Part shown: positions 1 through 6,993 of the stretch, in pieces
How positions within the stretch are numbered: position 1 is the stretch's first letter
Layout: every line of letters begins with the position of its first letter
NCBI GenBank assembly: GCA_039805565.1
Contig: JBDLTZ010000114.1
Coordinates: 1 to 20,450 of the forward strand
From: CALJIC01 sp039805565
Lineage (GTDB): Bacteria > Chloroflexota > Chloroflexia > Chloroflexales > Roseiflexaceae
DNA: 20,450 nt
Direction of reading: 5' to 3'
The notes under the pieces: generated by a model
What the model saw: only the letters and a program-made list of their open reading frames with translations
Told to the model about the DNA's origin: nothing
Database searches by the model: none
Made by a program: the position numbers and the translations under genes

Positions 1-994
1 CGCGCCCCTCGGCCACCTCGAGCTCAAAGACACCGTGGTTGTGCGGCAGCCAGTCGTCGGCCACCGCGATCGCCAGGCGCCCGTGGGCGTCGCCGGGGTA
101 GCGCAGCGCGGCGAGGGCCCCCGCGACGTCCACCAGGCGCAGCATCGGCCCGGCCTCCATTTTGCACTCCAGCGGGTCTGGCAGGAGCATCTGCACCGGC
201 GCGTCGGATGGCCCGGCGAAGCGCACCTCCTCGGACTGGTCCTCGTGGCTGGCGAAGAGGGCGAAGATCTGCGCACGCGCCATCGGGTCGAGCGCGACCG
301 CCTCGCGGCACTCGAGCACCCGGCCGGCGGGCGAGCTGCGGAAGCGAAACAGCACGTAGGCCCGCGCCGCGCCGGCGTCGTCGCGCCAGAGGTAGATGTA
401 CTGGAGCTTGCCATCCCAGCCGTGCAGGACGCGGTGCTTCCACCACTCGGGGTGCCGCGCAAGCGGCCCGAAGCGCGCGCGCAGTGCGCCGGAGTAGATC
501 GCGTCGAGCTCGGGGATGGCCTCCGTGCCCACCCGCTCCCAGGCGCCCTGTTGGCGGGCCCGGAACGGCGCGAACAGGCGCGGCGAGCCGCTGAGCACGC
601 GCCGCTCGAGGCAGGTGGCCCAGCCGTAGCGGCCGTAGAACGACTCCTTGAACGCCCCGAGCGTGCAGAACGGCGTCCCCTCAGCCCGCAGCTCGTCGGC
701 CATGCCGCGCAGCAGCCGCTCCACGCCGCCCTGGCGCCGGTGCTCGGGCGGTGTCGCCACCGAGCCGACCCCGCCGCACGGGGCCACAGCGCCGCCCGTC
801 TGCACCTGGAAAGCGTAGAGCAGCCCGACCGTCACCAGCCGCCCGTCGCGGTACACCCCGCGCGCACGGTGGAGCCCGGGCGCGTTCAGGAGGGCCAGCG
901 CCCGCTCGTCCTCGCCATCGTAGGCCACGCTGGTGTAGCGCGCAAACTCCGGGTAGTCCTCTGGCGGGACCTCGCGGTACTCAAGCGTGCTCAT
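1..994 (-). CDS. Eis-like GNAT N-acetyltransferase, 3' end outside window
   Basis: The reading frame opens at ATG 994 (MSTLEYREVPPEDYPEFARY) and runs without a stop for 331 codons to the window edge, so the C-terminus is missing. Around residues 75-95 it has a GNAT acetyl-CoA loop: a VATPPEHRRQGG segment followed by VERLLRGM. After it come GAFKESFYGRYGWA and a second acyltransferase-like half. This order, and a length above 330 residues, fits the Eis-type acetyltransferases (two GNAT folds plus an SCP2-like C-terminal domain, about 400 aa), which acetylate amines; the substrate here cannot be told. The last visible residues, around HNHGVFELEV, look like the start of the SCP2-like part. The start lies 7 nt after the stop of the methyltransferase gene, so the two are probably co-transcribed. 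The Shine-Dalgarno is weak, suggesting translational coupling. Confidence 0.8.
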   Translation of the reverse strand, partial: MSTLEYREVPPEDYPEFARYTSVAYDGEDERALALLNAPGLHRARGVYRDGRLVTVGLLYAFQVQTGGAVAPCGGVGSVATPPEHRRQGGVERLLRGMADELRAEGTPFCTLGAFKESFYGRYGWATCLERRVLSGSPRLFAPFRARQQGAWERVGTEAIPELDAIYSGALRARFGPLARHPEWWKHRVLHGWDGKLQYIYLWRDDAGAARAYVLFRFRSSPAGRVLECREAVALDPMARAQIFALFASHEDQSEEVRFAGPSDAPVQMLLPDPLECKMEAGPMLRLVDVAGALAALRYPGDAHGRLAIAVADDWLPHNHGVFELEVAEGR

Positions 995-1001
995 ACAGAT
1001 C

Positions 1002-2159
1002 TCACTTCGGCACCTGCGCGTCCACCATCGCCTCGGAGCTGCGTGCCGCCCCGACCGTGTGCGCCGGCTTCTCGACCACGATGAAGTAGCTCCCGGAGCG
1101 CAGGCCGCCGAACAGCCACAGGTCCAGCTCCATCAGCAGCGTCACAGCCATCAGCCCGTAGTACACCAGGCCGCGCCGGCCGAGCTGGCCGCGGAGGCGG
1201 CGCCGGGCGCGGATCTCGCGGGCCGTCCCCGCGCCGGACGATGGAGCGTGGACAACGGACGAAGGCGGCGTCTCACCAGCGTTCTTCGTCCTTCGTCCCT
1301 CGTCCTTGGTCCTTCGTCCTACCAGCGCCTCGCCGAGCTTCATCAGCACGTGCTCGACGAAGCTCGTGAAGACGCTGTTCCAGAACACCACCTTGACCGG
1401 GCGCAGGCCGGCGCGCTCGAAGGCGGCCAGCACATCCTCCCAGGTCGCCAGCGCCTTGATGTGGTCTGACTTACGGCGCGCCTCGCGCTCGAAGTCGTAC
1501 ACCCCTGCGCGGACGAACTGGCGGCCAAGCCAGCGGCTCGCATTCACGAGCGGCTGGAGCGACGAGGGCTCCTTGGTGTTAGAGAAGGCCAGGAAGCGGC
1601 CGCCGGGGGCCAGCACGCGCGCCTGCTCGGCCAGATAGGCGTCGATCACATCGATCGGGAAGTGCTCGAGAACGTCGATCGAGAAGGCCTTGTGAAAGCT
1701 GCCGTCCGCGAAGGGCAGGCGGCGCGAGTCGGACTGCGTGAGGCCGACGCGGGCCAGCGCCTCGTCGGCGAACATCGTGGCGGGGTCGGCGCCCACCATG
1801 AGGCGGACCTTATCAGCGTTCCACACCGCGTGCTTGGCGGTGCCGCAGCCGTTGTCCAGAGCTATATCGCCTGGGCCGAACTGGAGCAGGCGGGCCAGGG
1901 CGCGGTCGCGCACGCCGGCCGCCAGCAGGGGAGGCGCGAGGTCGCGGTAGTCCAGCTCCTCGGACAGCGCCTCCTCCTCGGCCACGTACTTCGAGACGTA
2001 GCCGAACTCGACGCCGCGCGGCATCAAGTCAAGGTAGCCATCACGGCGCGGGTACTCGGTGCGGCACGCAGCGCACACCAGGCCCTCTGCCACAACGGCC
2101 AGGTCGCGCGAGCCACAGGTGGGGCACTGGAGAAGCCGGTAGAGTTCTTGCGGGATCAT
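1002..2159 (-). CDS. Zinc-ribbon class I SAM methyltransferase with C-terminal membrane segment
   Basis: This 385-aa protein starts with a Trm112-like zinc ribbon, with CPTC at residues 12-15 and CAAC about 17 residues later. A Methyltransf_11-type SAM domain follows, with motif I as LDNGCGTAKH (about residues 102-111), an acidic residue after beta 2 (GADPATM) and the downstream SIDVLEHFP segment. A hydrophobic stretch near the C-terminus (GLVYYGLMAVTLLMELDLWLF) probably anchors it to the membrane. Between the catalytic domain and that anchor, residues about 281-308 are low-complexity (GRRTKDEGRRTKNAG and following) and are encoded by a heptamer-repeat element, listed separately. The fold is clear but the substrate is not: such proteins often modify lipids, quinones or cell-surface glycans. 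The acetyltransferase gene follows after 7 nt. Confidence 0.85.
   Translation of the reverse strand: MIPQELYRLLQCPTCGSRDLAVVAEGLVCAACRTEYPRRDGYLDLMPRGVEFGYVSKYVAEEEALSEELDYRDLAPPLLAAGVRDRALARLLQFGPGDIALDNGCGTAKHAVWNADKVRLMVGADPATMFADEALARVGLTQSDSRRLPFADGSFHKAFSIDVLEHFPIDVIDAYLAEQARVLAPGGRFLAFSNTKEPSSLQPLVNASRWLGRQFVRAGVYDFEREARRKSDHIKALATWEDVLAAFERAGLRPVKVVFWNSVFTSFVEHVLMKLGEALVGRRTKDEGRRTKNAGETPPSSVVHAPSSGAGTAREIRARRRLRGQLGRRGLVYYGLMAVTLLMELDLWLFGGLRSGSYFIVVEKPAHTVGAARSSEAMVDAQVPK
1236..1320. repeat. Heptamer-repeat element inside the methyltransferase gene
   Basis: Two blocks of 7-nt units face each other. Positions 1236-1263 hold four units of the GGACGAA type (GGACGAT, GGAGCGT, GGACAAC, GGACGAA). 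After about 20 nt, positions 1284-1318 hold five units of the complementary type (CTTCGTC, CTTCGTC, CCTCGTC, CTTGGTC, CTTCGTC). The arms can pair as an imperfect hairpin. The element adds about 28 codons to the methyltransferase without changing frame, because three heptamers equal seven codons. Confidence 0.8.
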
Positions 2160-2226
2160 GGGCGCTCTCTGGCGCGGGCGCGGCCGGTGGCCATGCGACG
2201 CGCGCGGTGATCATCAGCGAGCCCAT

Positions 2227-2232
2227 AGTATA
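2227..2232 (-). promoter_or_regulatory. Putative -10 box for the methyltransferase/acetyltransferase pair
   Basis: The minus strand reads GGTATACTATG here, giving a TATACT hexamer about 70 nt before the methyltransferase ATG. No convincing -35 hexamer sits 16-18 nt upstream. The call rests on the hexamer, its distance to the gene and its likeness to the other TATACT/TATAGT boxes in this window. Confidence 0.35.
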
Positions 2233-2333
2233 CCCGAAGATAGGGGAAGGCCCGTCGAGCCGGCGGCGGCGTCAGCTCCTCGTGGGATCGCCGTAGCGCG
2301 CCGGCCCAAACGGACCTCGAGAGTCTGAGGGAT

Positions 2334-2507
2334 CTACTTCTTGCTTGGCAGGAAGCGCGTCACCTTCGTGCCGCAGACGGAGCACACACCGCGCAAGGCA
2401 CGGCGGCCGTTCTCCAGCGTCTCCTCGTGTGCGTCGTTGATCTCGCGTTTGGTCTTGCACTTGACGCAGTACGCCTCCTGCGCGGTCTCTTGCGCCTGAT
2501 TCGCCAT
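2334..2507 (-). CDS. Small zinc-ribbon protein (DUF5679-like)
   Basis: A 57-aa protein beginning MANQAQETAQEAYCVKCK. It has two CxxC knuckles, CVKC near residue 14 and CSVC near residue 43, spaced for one zinc ribbon, with a basic stretch between them (KTKREI, NGRRALRG) and a basic C-terminus. Length and pattern fit the DUF5679 family of stand-alone zinc ribbons, whose role is unknown; binding of nucleic acid or protein is a guess. The start was chosen at ATG 2507 because GGAG lies 6 nt upstream; the in-frame start further upstream has no better ribosome site. It stands alone between the 98-aa orphan and the methyltransferase gene, all on the minus strand. Confidence 0.75.
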   Translation of the reverse strand: MANQAQETAQEAYCVKCKTKREINDAHEETLENGRRALRGVCSVCGTKVTRFLPSKK

Positions 2508-2599
2508 GCTCAACTCCATTCGCTCCGCACACGCCACTGTACCGCGTGCTTGCGGGCAGTGGAGCAAGCAGCGTGCCGCGGGCGGGGGAGATCAGGCTC

Positions 2600-2896
2600 C
2601 TACGACGACCGCGCCTCCCGCTCCTTGCGGTCCCTATCCCTCTTCATCTTCTCCTTGCGCTCGGGGTAGGTGGTGATGTAGGCCTCGACCTCGATCTGGT
2701 CGTAGGCCTCGTCGATTGCCAGCCAGTAGATGTTGTCGATCCCGCGCTCCCTGCGCAGCTCACCGAACTCGCTGACCTCGCTCTCGACGAACTCGCGCGC
2801 CTCATCGTCGTACACAATGATCCGGATGGCGCGCGAGGTCCCCAGGGTCTGCACCGCCAACTGCTTGCGACTCGGTCTCTTCACATCCTCGCGCAT
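2600..2896 (-). CDS. Hypothetical protein, 98 aa
   Basis: I do not recognise a family. The protein starts MREDVKRPSRKQLAVQTLG. It has a predicted beta-rich centre (AIRIIVYDDEAREFVESEV, then DNIYWLAIDEAY) and ends in a highly charged tail of Lys, Arg, Glu and Asp (about residues 80-98) that could form a helix or be disordered. There is no signal peptide, membrane segment or cysteine. GGAG sits 6 nt before the ATG and a TATACT box lies about 34 nt upstream, so it reads like a real, separately transcribed gene. It follows trpD by 48 nt on the same strand, but nothing in it suggests a tryptophan role. Confidence 0.6.
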   Translation of the reverse strand: MREDVKRPSRKQLAVQTLGTSRAIRIIVYDDEAREFVESEVSEFGELRRERGIDNIYWLAIDEAYDQIEVEAYITTYPERKEKMKRDRDRKEREARSS

Positions 2897-2929
2897 CGCC
2901 GTCTCCTTCGCCTCCTCGGCCGTAGCCTG

Positions 2930-2935
2930 AGTATA
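2930..2935 (-). promoter_or_regulatory. Putative -10 box for the 98-aa gene
   Basis: The minus strand reads GCTATACTCAGG, giving a TATACT hexamer that places transcription start about 27 nt before the ATG at 2896. It lies in the short gap after the trpD stop. No good -35 hexamer is visible at the usual distance. Confidence 0.35.
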
Positions 2936-2944
2936 GCCCCCCGG

Positions 2945-3964
2945 TCAATGCCCCTGGCTCGCCGCTACCATGCGCCCAAGCCGCTCCTGAGCGCGCCCCT
3001 CATCGAGGCTCGCCCGCGCCAGCGCTAGCCCCTCGCGCATATCCCCCGCCCGGTCCGCGGCCACCAGAGCGGCGGCGGCGTTCAGCAGCACGATATCGCG
3101 CGCCGCGCCCCGCTCCTCGCCGTTCAGCACGCTCCGCACGATGCCGACGTTGCGCTGCACGTCGCCGCCCTGGATCTCGTCTTTGCCGGCCGCCCGCAGC
3201 CCGAGCTCTTCAGCCGAGATCTCAAAGGAGCGGATCTCCTGCCCCGCGCGCACGTCGTAGACGGTGTTCGGGCCACTGAGCGAGAGCTCGTCGAGCCCGC
3301 CGTGGCCGTGGACCACCAGCGCGTGCACGGTGTCGAGGCGGGCCAGGGCGCGCGCCAGCTTCTCGGCCAGGCCGGGCACCGCCACGCCGAGCACCTGGTG
3401 ACGGGCGCGGGCCGGGTTGGTGAGCGGGCCGAGCACGTTGAACACGGTGCGGATGCCGATCTCGCGTCGCACTGGGCCGACGTAGCGCATCGCCGGGTGG
3501 AACTTCTGCGCGAACATGAAGCCGATGCCGGCCTCGCGCAGGCAGCGCGCCACGCCCTCGGCGTCCAGCTCGATCGCCACCCCCAGCCCCTCAAGCACGT
3601 CGGCCGAGCCGCACACACTCGACATGGCGCGGTTGCCGTGTTTTGCCACCGTGGCCCCGGCGCCGGCCGCAACGAACGCCGCGGTGGTCGAGATATTGAA
3701 GGTGCCGGTGGCGTCGCCGCCGGTGCCGCAGGTGTCCACCACCGCTCCCTCGTGGTGCACCGGCGTGGCCTTCTCGCGCATCACCTGGGCCATGCCGGCA
3801 ATCTCGGCCTCGGTCTCGCCCTTGAGGTGCAGCGCGGTGAGGAAGGAGGCGATCTGCGCCGGCGTGGCCACGCCGGTCATGATCTCCTCCATCGCGTCGG
3901 CGGCCTGCTCCTGGGTGAGCGCATTGCCGCGCACGAGCTGGATGATCTGGTCGCGAATGGGCAT
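2945..3964 (-). CDS. trpD: Anthranilate phosphoribosyltransferase
   Basis: A 339-aa protein of normal length for TrpD, which joins anthranilate to PRPP to give phosphoribosyl-anthranilate, the second step of tryptophan synthesis in the cytoplasm. The N-terminal helical part is intact (LTQEQAADAMEEIMTG). The PRPP-binding loop reads DTCGTGGDATGTFNIST (about residues 77-93), followed by KHGNRAMSSVCGSADVLEGLG and the anthranilate-side segment GPVRREIGIRTVFNVLGPLTNP, all diagnostic. The start at 3964 has AGGAGA about 10 nt upstream. It stands apart from trpE/trpG; the gene before it on the same strand is a secreted sugar-dehydrogenase-like gene 57 nt away, so it may be read through from there or have its own promoter. 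No leader peptide or T-box is visible in front of it. Confidence 0.96.
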   Translation of the reverse strand: MPIRDQIIQLVRGNALTQEQAADAMEEIMTGVATPAQIASFLTALHLKGETEAEIAGMAQVMREKATPVHHEGAVVDTCGTGGDATGTFNISTTAAFVAAGAGATVAKHGNRAMSSVCGSADVLEGLGVAIELDAEGVARCLREAGIGFMFAQKFHPAMRYVGPVRREIGIRTVFNVLGPLTNPARARHQVLGVAVPGLAEKLARALARLDTVHALVVHGHGGLDELSLSGPNTVYDVRAGQEIRSFEISAEELGLRAAGKDEIQGGDVQRNVGIVRSVLNGEERGAARDIVLLNAAAALVAADRAGDMREGLALARASLDEGRAQERLGRMVAASQGH

Positions 3965-4021
3965 GTCTCGTGCTCTCCTGTCAGTCTGCCAAAGCGTCTT
4001 TGCAAGGAAACGGTCGCCCGC

Positions 4022-5746
4022 TCAGGAGCCGGTGTAGCGCAGACGAAAGATGCGCCCGCCGAAGTCATCGCCGATCAGCAGGCTCCCGTCCGGCAGCACC
4101 AGCAAGCCGCAGGGACGCCCCCACACACGGCCGCCGGCGGCCCAGCCGCGCACCAGTTCCTCCACGCCCACCAGCCGGTCGCCGCTGAAGCGCACGCGCG
4201 CCACATTGTACCCGGCCACGCGCTCGGTCTGGTCACGGGCGGTGCCGTGGAACGCCACCAGCAGATCGCCGCGGTACTCCTGCGGGAAACTCGCACCGTC
4301 GTAGAACTGCACGCCGAGCGGCGCCCAGTGCGCGGGGAAGTTCACGGCAGGCGGCGCGGTAGTGGCGCAGCGCTCGGGGCTGCCGAGCTGCGGGTCAGGC
4401 ACGCGCTCGCCGTAGCAGAAGGGCCAGCCGTAGTCGCGCCCCTGCTCGATACGGTTCAGCTCATCGGGCGGCAGGTCGGGGCCGAGGTTGTTGCGCCCCA
4501 TGTCTGCGCCCCACAGCTCACCCCCGCCGGGCCGGAAAGTGAAGCCGACAGTGTTGCGCAGGCCGGTGGCGTACACCTCAAGCCCGCTGCCGTCCTGGTT
4601 CAGCCGCACGATCGTCGCCCGCAGCCGGTCGCTCTCCACGCACGCGTCGCACGACGAGCCGATCGCGACGTAGAGCTTGCCGTCAGGCCCCAGGGCGATA
4701 GTGCGCGTGCGGTGGCCGTAGAGGTCAGTCGCGCCGCTCGGGAGCGGCAGGAGGGTCTCGACGCGCCGCGCCCGCCCGTCCGGCCCGAAGTCGGCCAGGC
4801 GCACCAGGCGCGTCTCGTCAGCGGCAATCACCTCGCGGCCGAGCGGGAGCAGGCTGTGGACCCAGTCGAATCCCTCGGCCACGGTCTGCCGCTGCTCGTA
4901 GCTCCCATCGCCGTCGGCGTCACGGAGCCGGCTGACGCGCCCGGCGCGAGCTTCGGGCACAAGCAGGCTGCCGTCGGCTGGGTCGCGCGTGAAGAAGCGC
5001 GGCGCCTCCAGGCCCGAGGCCACCTCCTCGATCGTGAAGCCACGCGGCACCTCGAGGGGGCGCGGCCAGCCGGGCTGGCGCACCTGCACGAAGGCCGGCT
5101 GCGGGGGTGCCGGCGCAGGCAGCTCGCCGGCCAGCTCCGCCCCGAGTCGCCCGAGCAGGACCGTGTAGGGCGCGGGGTTCTGCGGCAGGTGCTCGAAGCG
5201 CGCCCGCTCGAACCACTGCGTCAGCACCGTGAAGCCTGAGCTGTTGGTCTCGACCGCCGGCTCGGAGAGTGGCAGGCCGAAGAGCGCCAGCGACTCATCG
5301 AGCGACGCCCCTGGGACTCCGTCGAGGTCCAGCCCGGCGCCACGCCAGGCGCTCAGGAACGGCTCACAGATAGAGTGGCCAGTCTGCTCGAAGAAGAGGC
5401 AGCCGGGCCGGCGCTCCCCCGCGGGGAGTGTGCGCCAATCCCGCCCCTGGCGCCGCAGCGCCTCATCGCCGAGCCGCCCGAGCAGCACGTCGTAGGGCGG
5501 AGGGTTCTCCGGGTGCAGCTCGAAGCGCTCGCGCTCGAACCACTGGACGGTGAAGCCGCCCTCCTGACGCTCGGGGGCGAGCGGGAGGCCGAACACCGGC
5601 AGCCCGCCGTTACGCTCCCAGAACGTCAGGAGCCCGCCGCGCACGCAGGCACCGGTCTCAGGGAAGCATCGCTCAGGCTGCTGGGCCGACGCCGCAGTCG
5701 GGAGCAACGTCGCGGCAAACACGAGCACCAGAAAGAGTCGGCGCAT
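4022..5746 (-). CDS. Secreted glucose/sorbosone-dehydrogenase-like propeller with two N-terminal FPETG modules
   Basis: A 574-aa protein with a Sec signal peptide (MRRLFLVLVFAATLLPTAASA, residues 1-21). Two related modules follow. The first (about 27-105) runs from CFPETG through FWERNGGLPVFGLPL to VQWFERERFELHPEN and VLLGRLG. The second (about 116-203) runs from FFEQTGHSICEPFL through LFGLPLSE to QWFERARFEHLPQN and VLLGRLG. Residues about 230-572 form a PQQ-dependent soluble sugar dehydrogenase-like beta-propeller, with a DADGDG calcium-type loop near 277, GHRTRTIALGPDGKLYVAIG with the candidate catalytic His345, and GLRNTVGFTF near 395. This family oxidises aldoses with PQQ outside the cytoplasm; the substrate is not predictable, and loss of activity cannot be excluded. 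It starts 9 nt after the stop of the papain-like gene, suggesting an operon. Confidence 0.85.
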   Translation of the reverse strand: MRRLFLVLVFAATLLPTAASAQQPERCFPETGACVRGGLLTFWERNGGLPVFGLPLAPERQEGGFTVQWFERERFELHPENPPPYDVLLGRLGDEALRRQGRDWRTLPAGERRPGCLFFEQTGHSICEPFLSAWRGAGLDLDGVPGASLDESLALFGLPLSEPAVETNSSGFTVLTQWFERARFEHLPQNPAPYTVLLGRLGAELAGELPAPAPPQPAFVQVRQPGWPRPLEVPRGFTIEEVASGLEAPRFFTRDPADGSLLVPEARAGRVSRLRDADGDGSYEQRQTVAEGFDWVHSLLPLGREVIAADETRLVRLADFGPDGRARRVETLLPLPSGATDLYGHRTRTIALGPDGKLYVAIGSSCDACVESDRLRATIVRLNQDGSGLEVYATGLRNTVGFTFRPGGGELWGADMGRNNLGPDLPPDELNRIEQGRDYGWPFCYGERVPDPQLGSPERCATTAPPAVNFPAHWAPLGVQFYDGASFPQEYRGDLLVAFHGTARDQTERVAGYNVARVRFSGDRLVGVEELVRGWAAGGRVWGRPCGLLVLPDGSLLIGDDFGGRIFRLRYTGS

Positions 5747-5755
5747 CGTGACGAC

Positions 5756-6538
5756 CTAGTACTTCACCACAGGCGGGTTGGCCGGCTCGTACACATTGCA
5801 GAAGAAACCACGCAGCGGGCCGCGGCGCGCGTCTGCGCACGTCTCCCGGGCCTGCAGGATGGCGCCGCGGAAGTCGAGCGTGATGCTGTTCTCGCGGTCG
5901 GGGCAGTTCATGTCGTAGACGAAGATCGTGCCGGTGCCGCCGCCCGGGTCATCGTAGCCGTAGGCCAGGATCTGGTGGTTATTGAACGGGCTGGCGCTGC
6001 TCCCTACCAGCATGATCGGCCAGGGCGTGCCGGCGTCGATGTGGCGCTTGAGCTCCGCCCACTCCTCCTTCGAGCGTGCCAGGAGCCAGGCCGCCCCATC
6101 ACTCTGCACAAACGGCACGTCGACGTGAAGCATGATCATCCAGCCGATCAGCGTCGGAAAGTTCTGCGCCATCGTCTGGAGCTGGCGGTTGGTTAGGTAC
6201 TTGCGCAGGGCCGCACCCTCGGGTGTGCTGTTATCGGGCAGGTCCTGGATCCCCTTGCCGCGCGGCGTAGGCTGCCCGGACCGAAAGTAGTCCAGGGCGG
6301 CGGCGGCCATCCCGCCGCACAGGCCGTAGTTCTTCGGCGCGGCGTTCGCCACCCACTCCTTGAGCATCGGCCGCACCACATCGATCATCGCGCCGAACCG
6401 GTCGCTCGCCATAGCTGCGGCGGCATCGGTGGAGCGGGCGAGCGTCCGCTTCATCTCCTGCTCCTCGGCGGGCTCGAAGGTCCACGAGTTGATGAAAGCG
6501 AAGCCGTTCTGCTGCGGGCGAAATGCCGTCTTCTGCAT
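5756..6538 (-). CDS. Putative papain-like Cys/His protein of unknown function
   Basis: A 260-aa protein without a clear signal peptide. It has three motifs in the order expected for a papain-like fold: NYGLCGGMAAAALDYF with Cys74 at the start of a helix, NNHQILAYGYDD with His188 before a beta strand, and IFVYDMNCPDRE with Asp209 or Asn211 as third residue. I recall uncharacterised bacterial and fungal proteins sharing the CGGM-AALDYF signature, but I know of no proven activity. Protease, amidase or an inactive fold are all possible. The start at 6538 has GAGGAG about 8 nt upstream. The secreted propeller gene follows after 9 nt, so the two probably share a transcript and perhaps a process at the cell surface. 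Confidence 0.7.
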   Translation of the reverse strand: MQKTAFRPQQNGFAFINSWTFEPAEEQEMKRTLARSTDAAAAMASDRFGAMIDVVRPMLKEWVANAAPKNYGLCGGMAAAALDYFRSGQPTPRGKGIQDLPDNSTPEGAALRKYLTNRQLQTMAQNFPTLIGWMIMLHVDVPFVQSDGAAWLLARSKEEWAELKRHIDAGTPWPIMLVGSSASPFNNHQILAYGYDDPGGGTGTIFVYDMNCPDRENSITLDFRGAILQARETCADARRGPLRGFFCNVYEPANPPVVKY

Positions 6539-6627
6539 CCCTGTACTCCTCTCGGCTGGTCATGCGTTGGTTCGCCGGCTGCGTACAATCGCGCCAGGTG
6601 TTGCGGTTATCGTTCTAGGAGGACATC

Positions 6628-6921
6628 ATGCTCTCGATCGCACTCAGTCTCTGCGGCATCTACTCGCTCCTCACCGGCAAGATCTCCTCCGTGCTCTACG
6701 GTGGCCGCGGCTACCGCGTCGAGAGCTCCGCCGCCCGAGCCGCCGGAGCGGCGCTCGCGCTGGCCTTCCCGCTCAGCGCGCTGCTCGCCCGGGTGCTGCC
6801 GCTGCTGCTGGGACAGGACGCGCTGATCTTCGGCTCGGCGGTCGAGATCGCAGTGTTCCTGCTGACCCTCGGCACCGCGCTGGCCGTCTGCCGCGCGCAG
6901 CGCCGGCCCAACGCCGTCTAG
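6628..6921 (+). CDS. Small hydrophobic membrane protein, 97 aa
   Basis: I do not recognise a family. The protein has an N-terminal hydrophobic stretch (residues 1-16), a short loop with a GGRGYR turn (about 25-30), and two longer hydrophobic segments (about 36-62 and 66-89), ending in a basic tail CRAQRRPNAV. A two- or three-helix inner-membrane protein is likely. The start is firm: AGGAGG lies 5 nt before the ATG. It is divergent from the papain-like gene and convergent with the GNAT gene at 6994, so it is probably a single-gene unit. Confidence 0.7.
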   Translation: MLSIALSLCGIYSLLTGKISSVLYGGRGYRVESSAARAAGAALALAFPLSALLARVLPLLLGQDALIFGSAVEIAVFLLTLGTALAVCRAQRRPNAV

Positions 6922-6942
6922 AACAAAGCTCGGAACAGCAGG

Positions 6943-6983
6943 CACGGCGGCGCGAAGCATTATAGTGCGTTTCGCGCGCCGTG
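6943..6983. terminator. Hairpin between convergent genes, putative bidirectional terminator
   Basis: The left arm (6943-6956, CACGGCGGCGCGAA) pairs with the right arm (6971-6983, TTCGCGCGCCGTG) with one bulged base and a 14-nt loop. It lies 22 nt after the stop of the membrane-protein gene and 11 nt after the stop of the opposing acetyltransferase gene. There is no long T-run on either side, so termination strength is uncertain. Confidence 0.5.
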
Positions 6984-6993
6984 TCTGTGCGTT

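Noticed and set aside
35..1084. Long plus-strand open frame over the 5' end
   Set aside because: It is the complement of the Eis-like acetyltransferase gene; its translation is low-complexity His/Arg/Pro/Ala sequence without domains, a usual effect of high G+C.
3302..5239. 645-codon plus-strand open frame
   Set aside because: It lies opposite trpD and the sugar-dehydrogenase-like gene, both of which have clear family motifs; its own translation has none.
6959..6964. Perfect TATAAT on the minus strand
   Set aside because: It lies in the loop of the hairpin between convergent genes, has no -35, and would only read antisense to the small membrane-protein gene.
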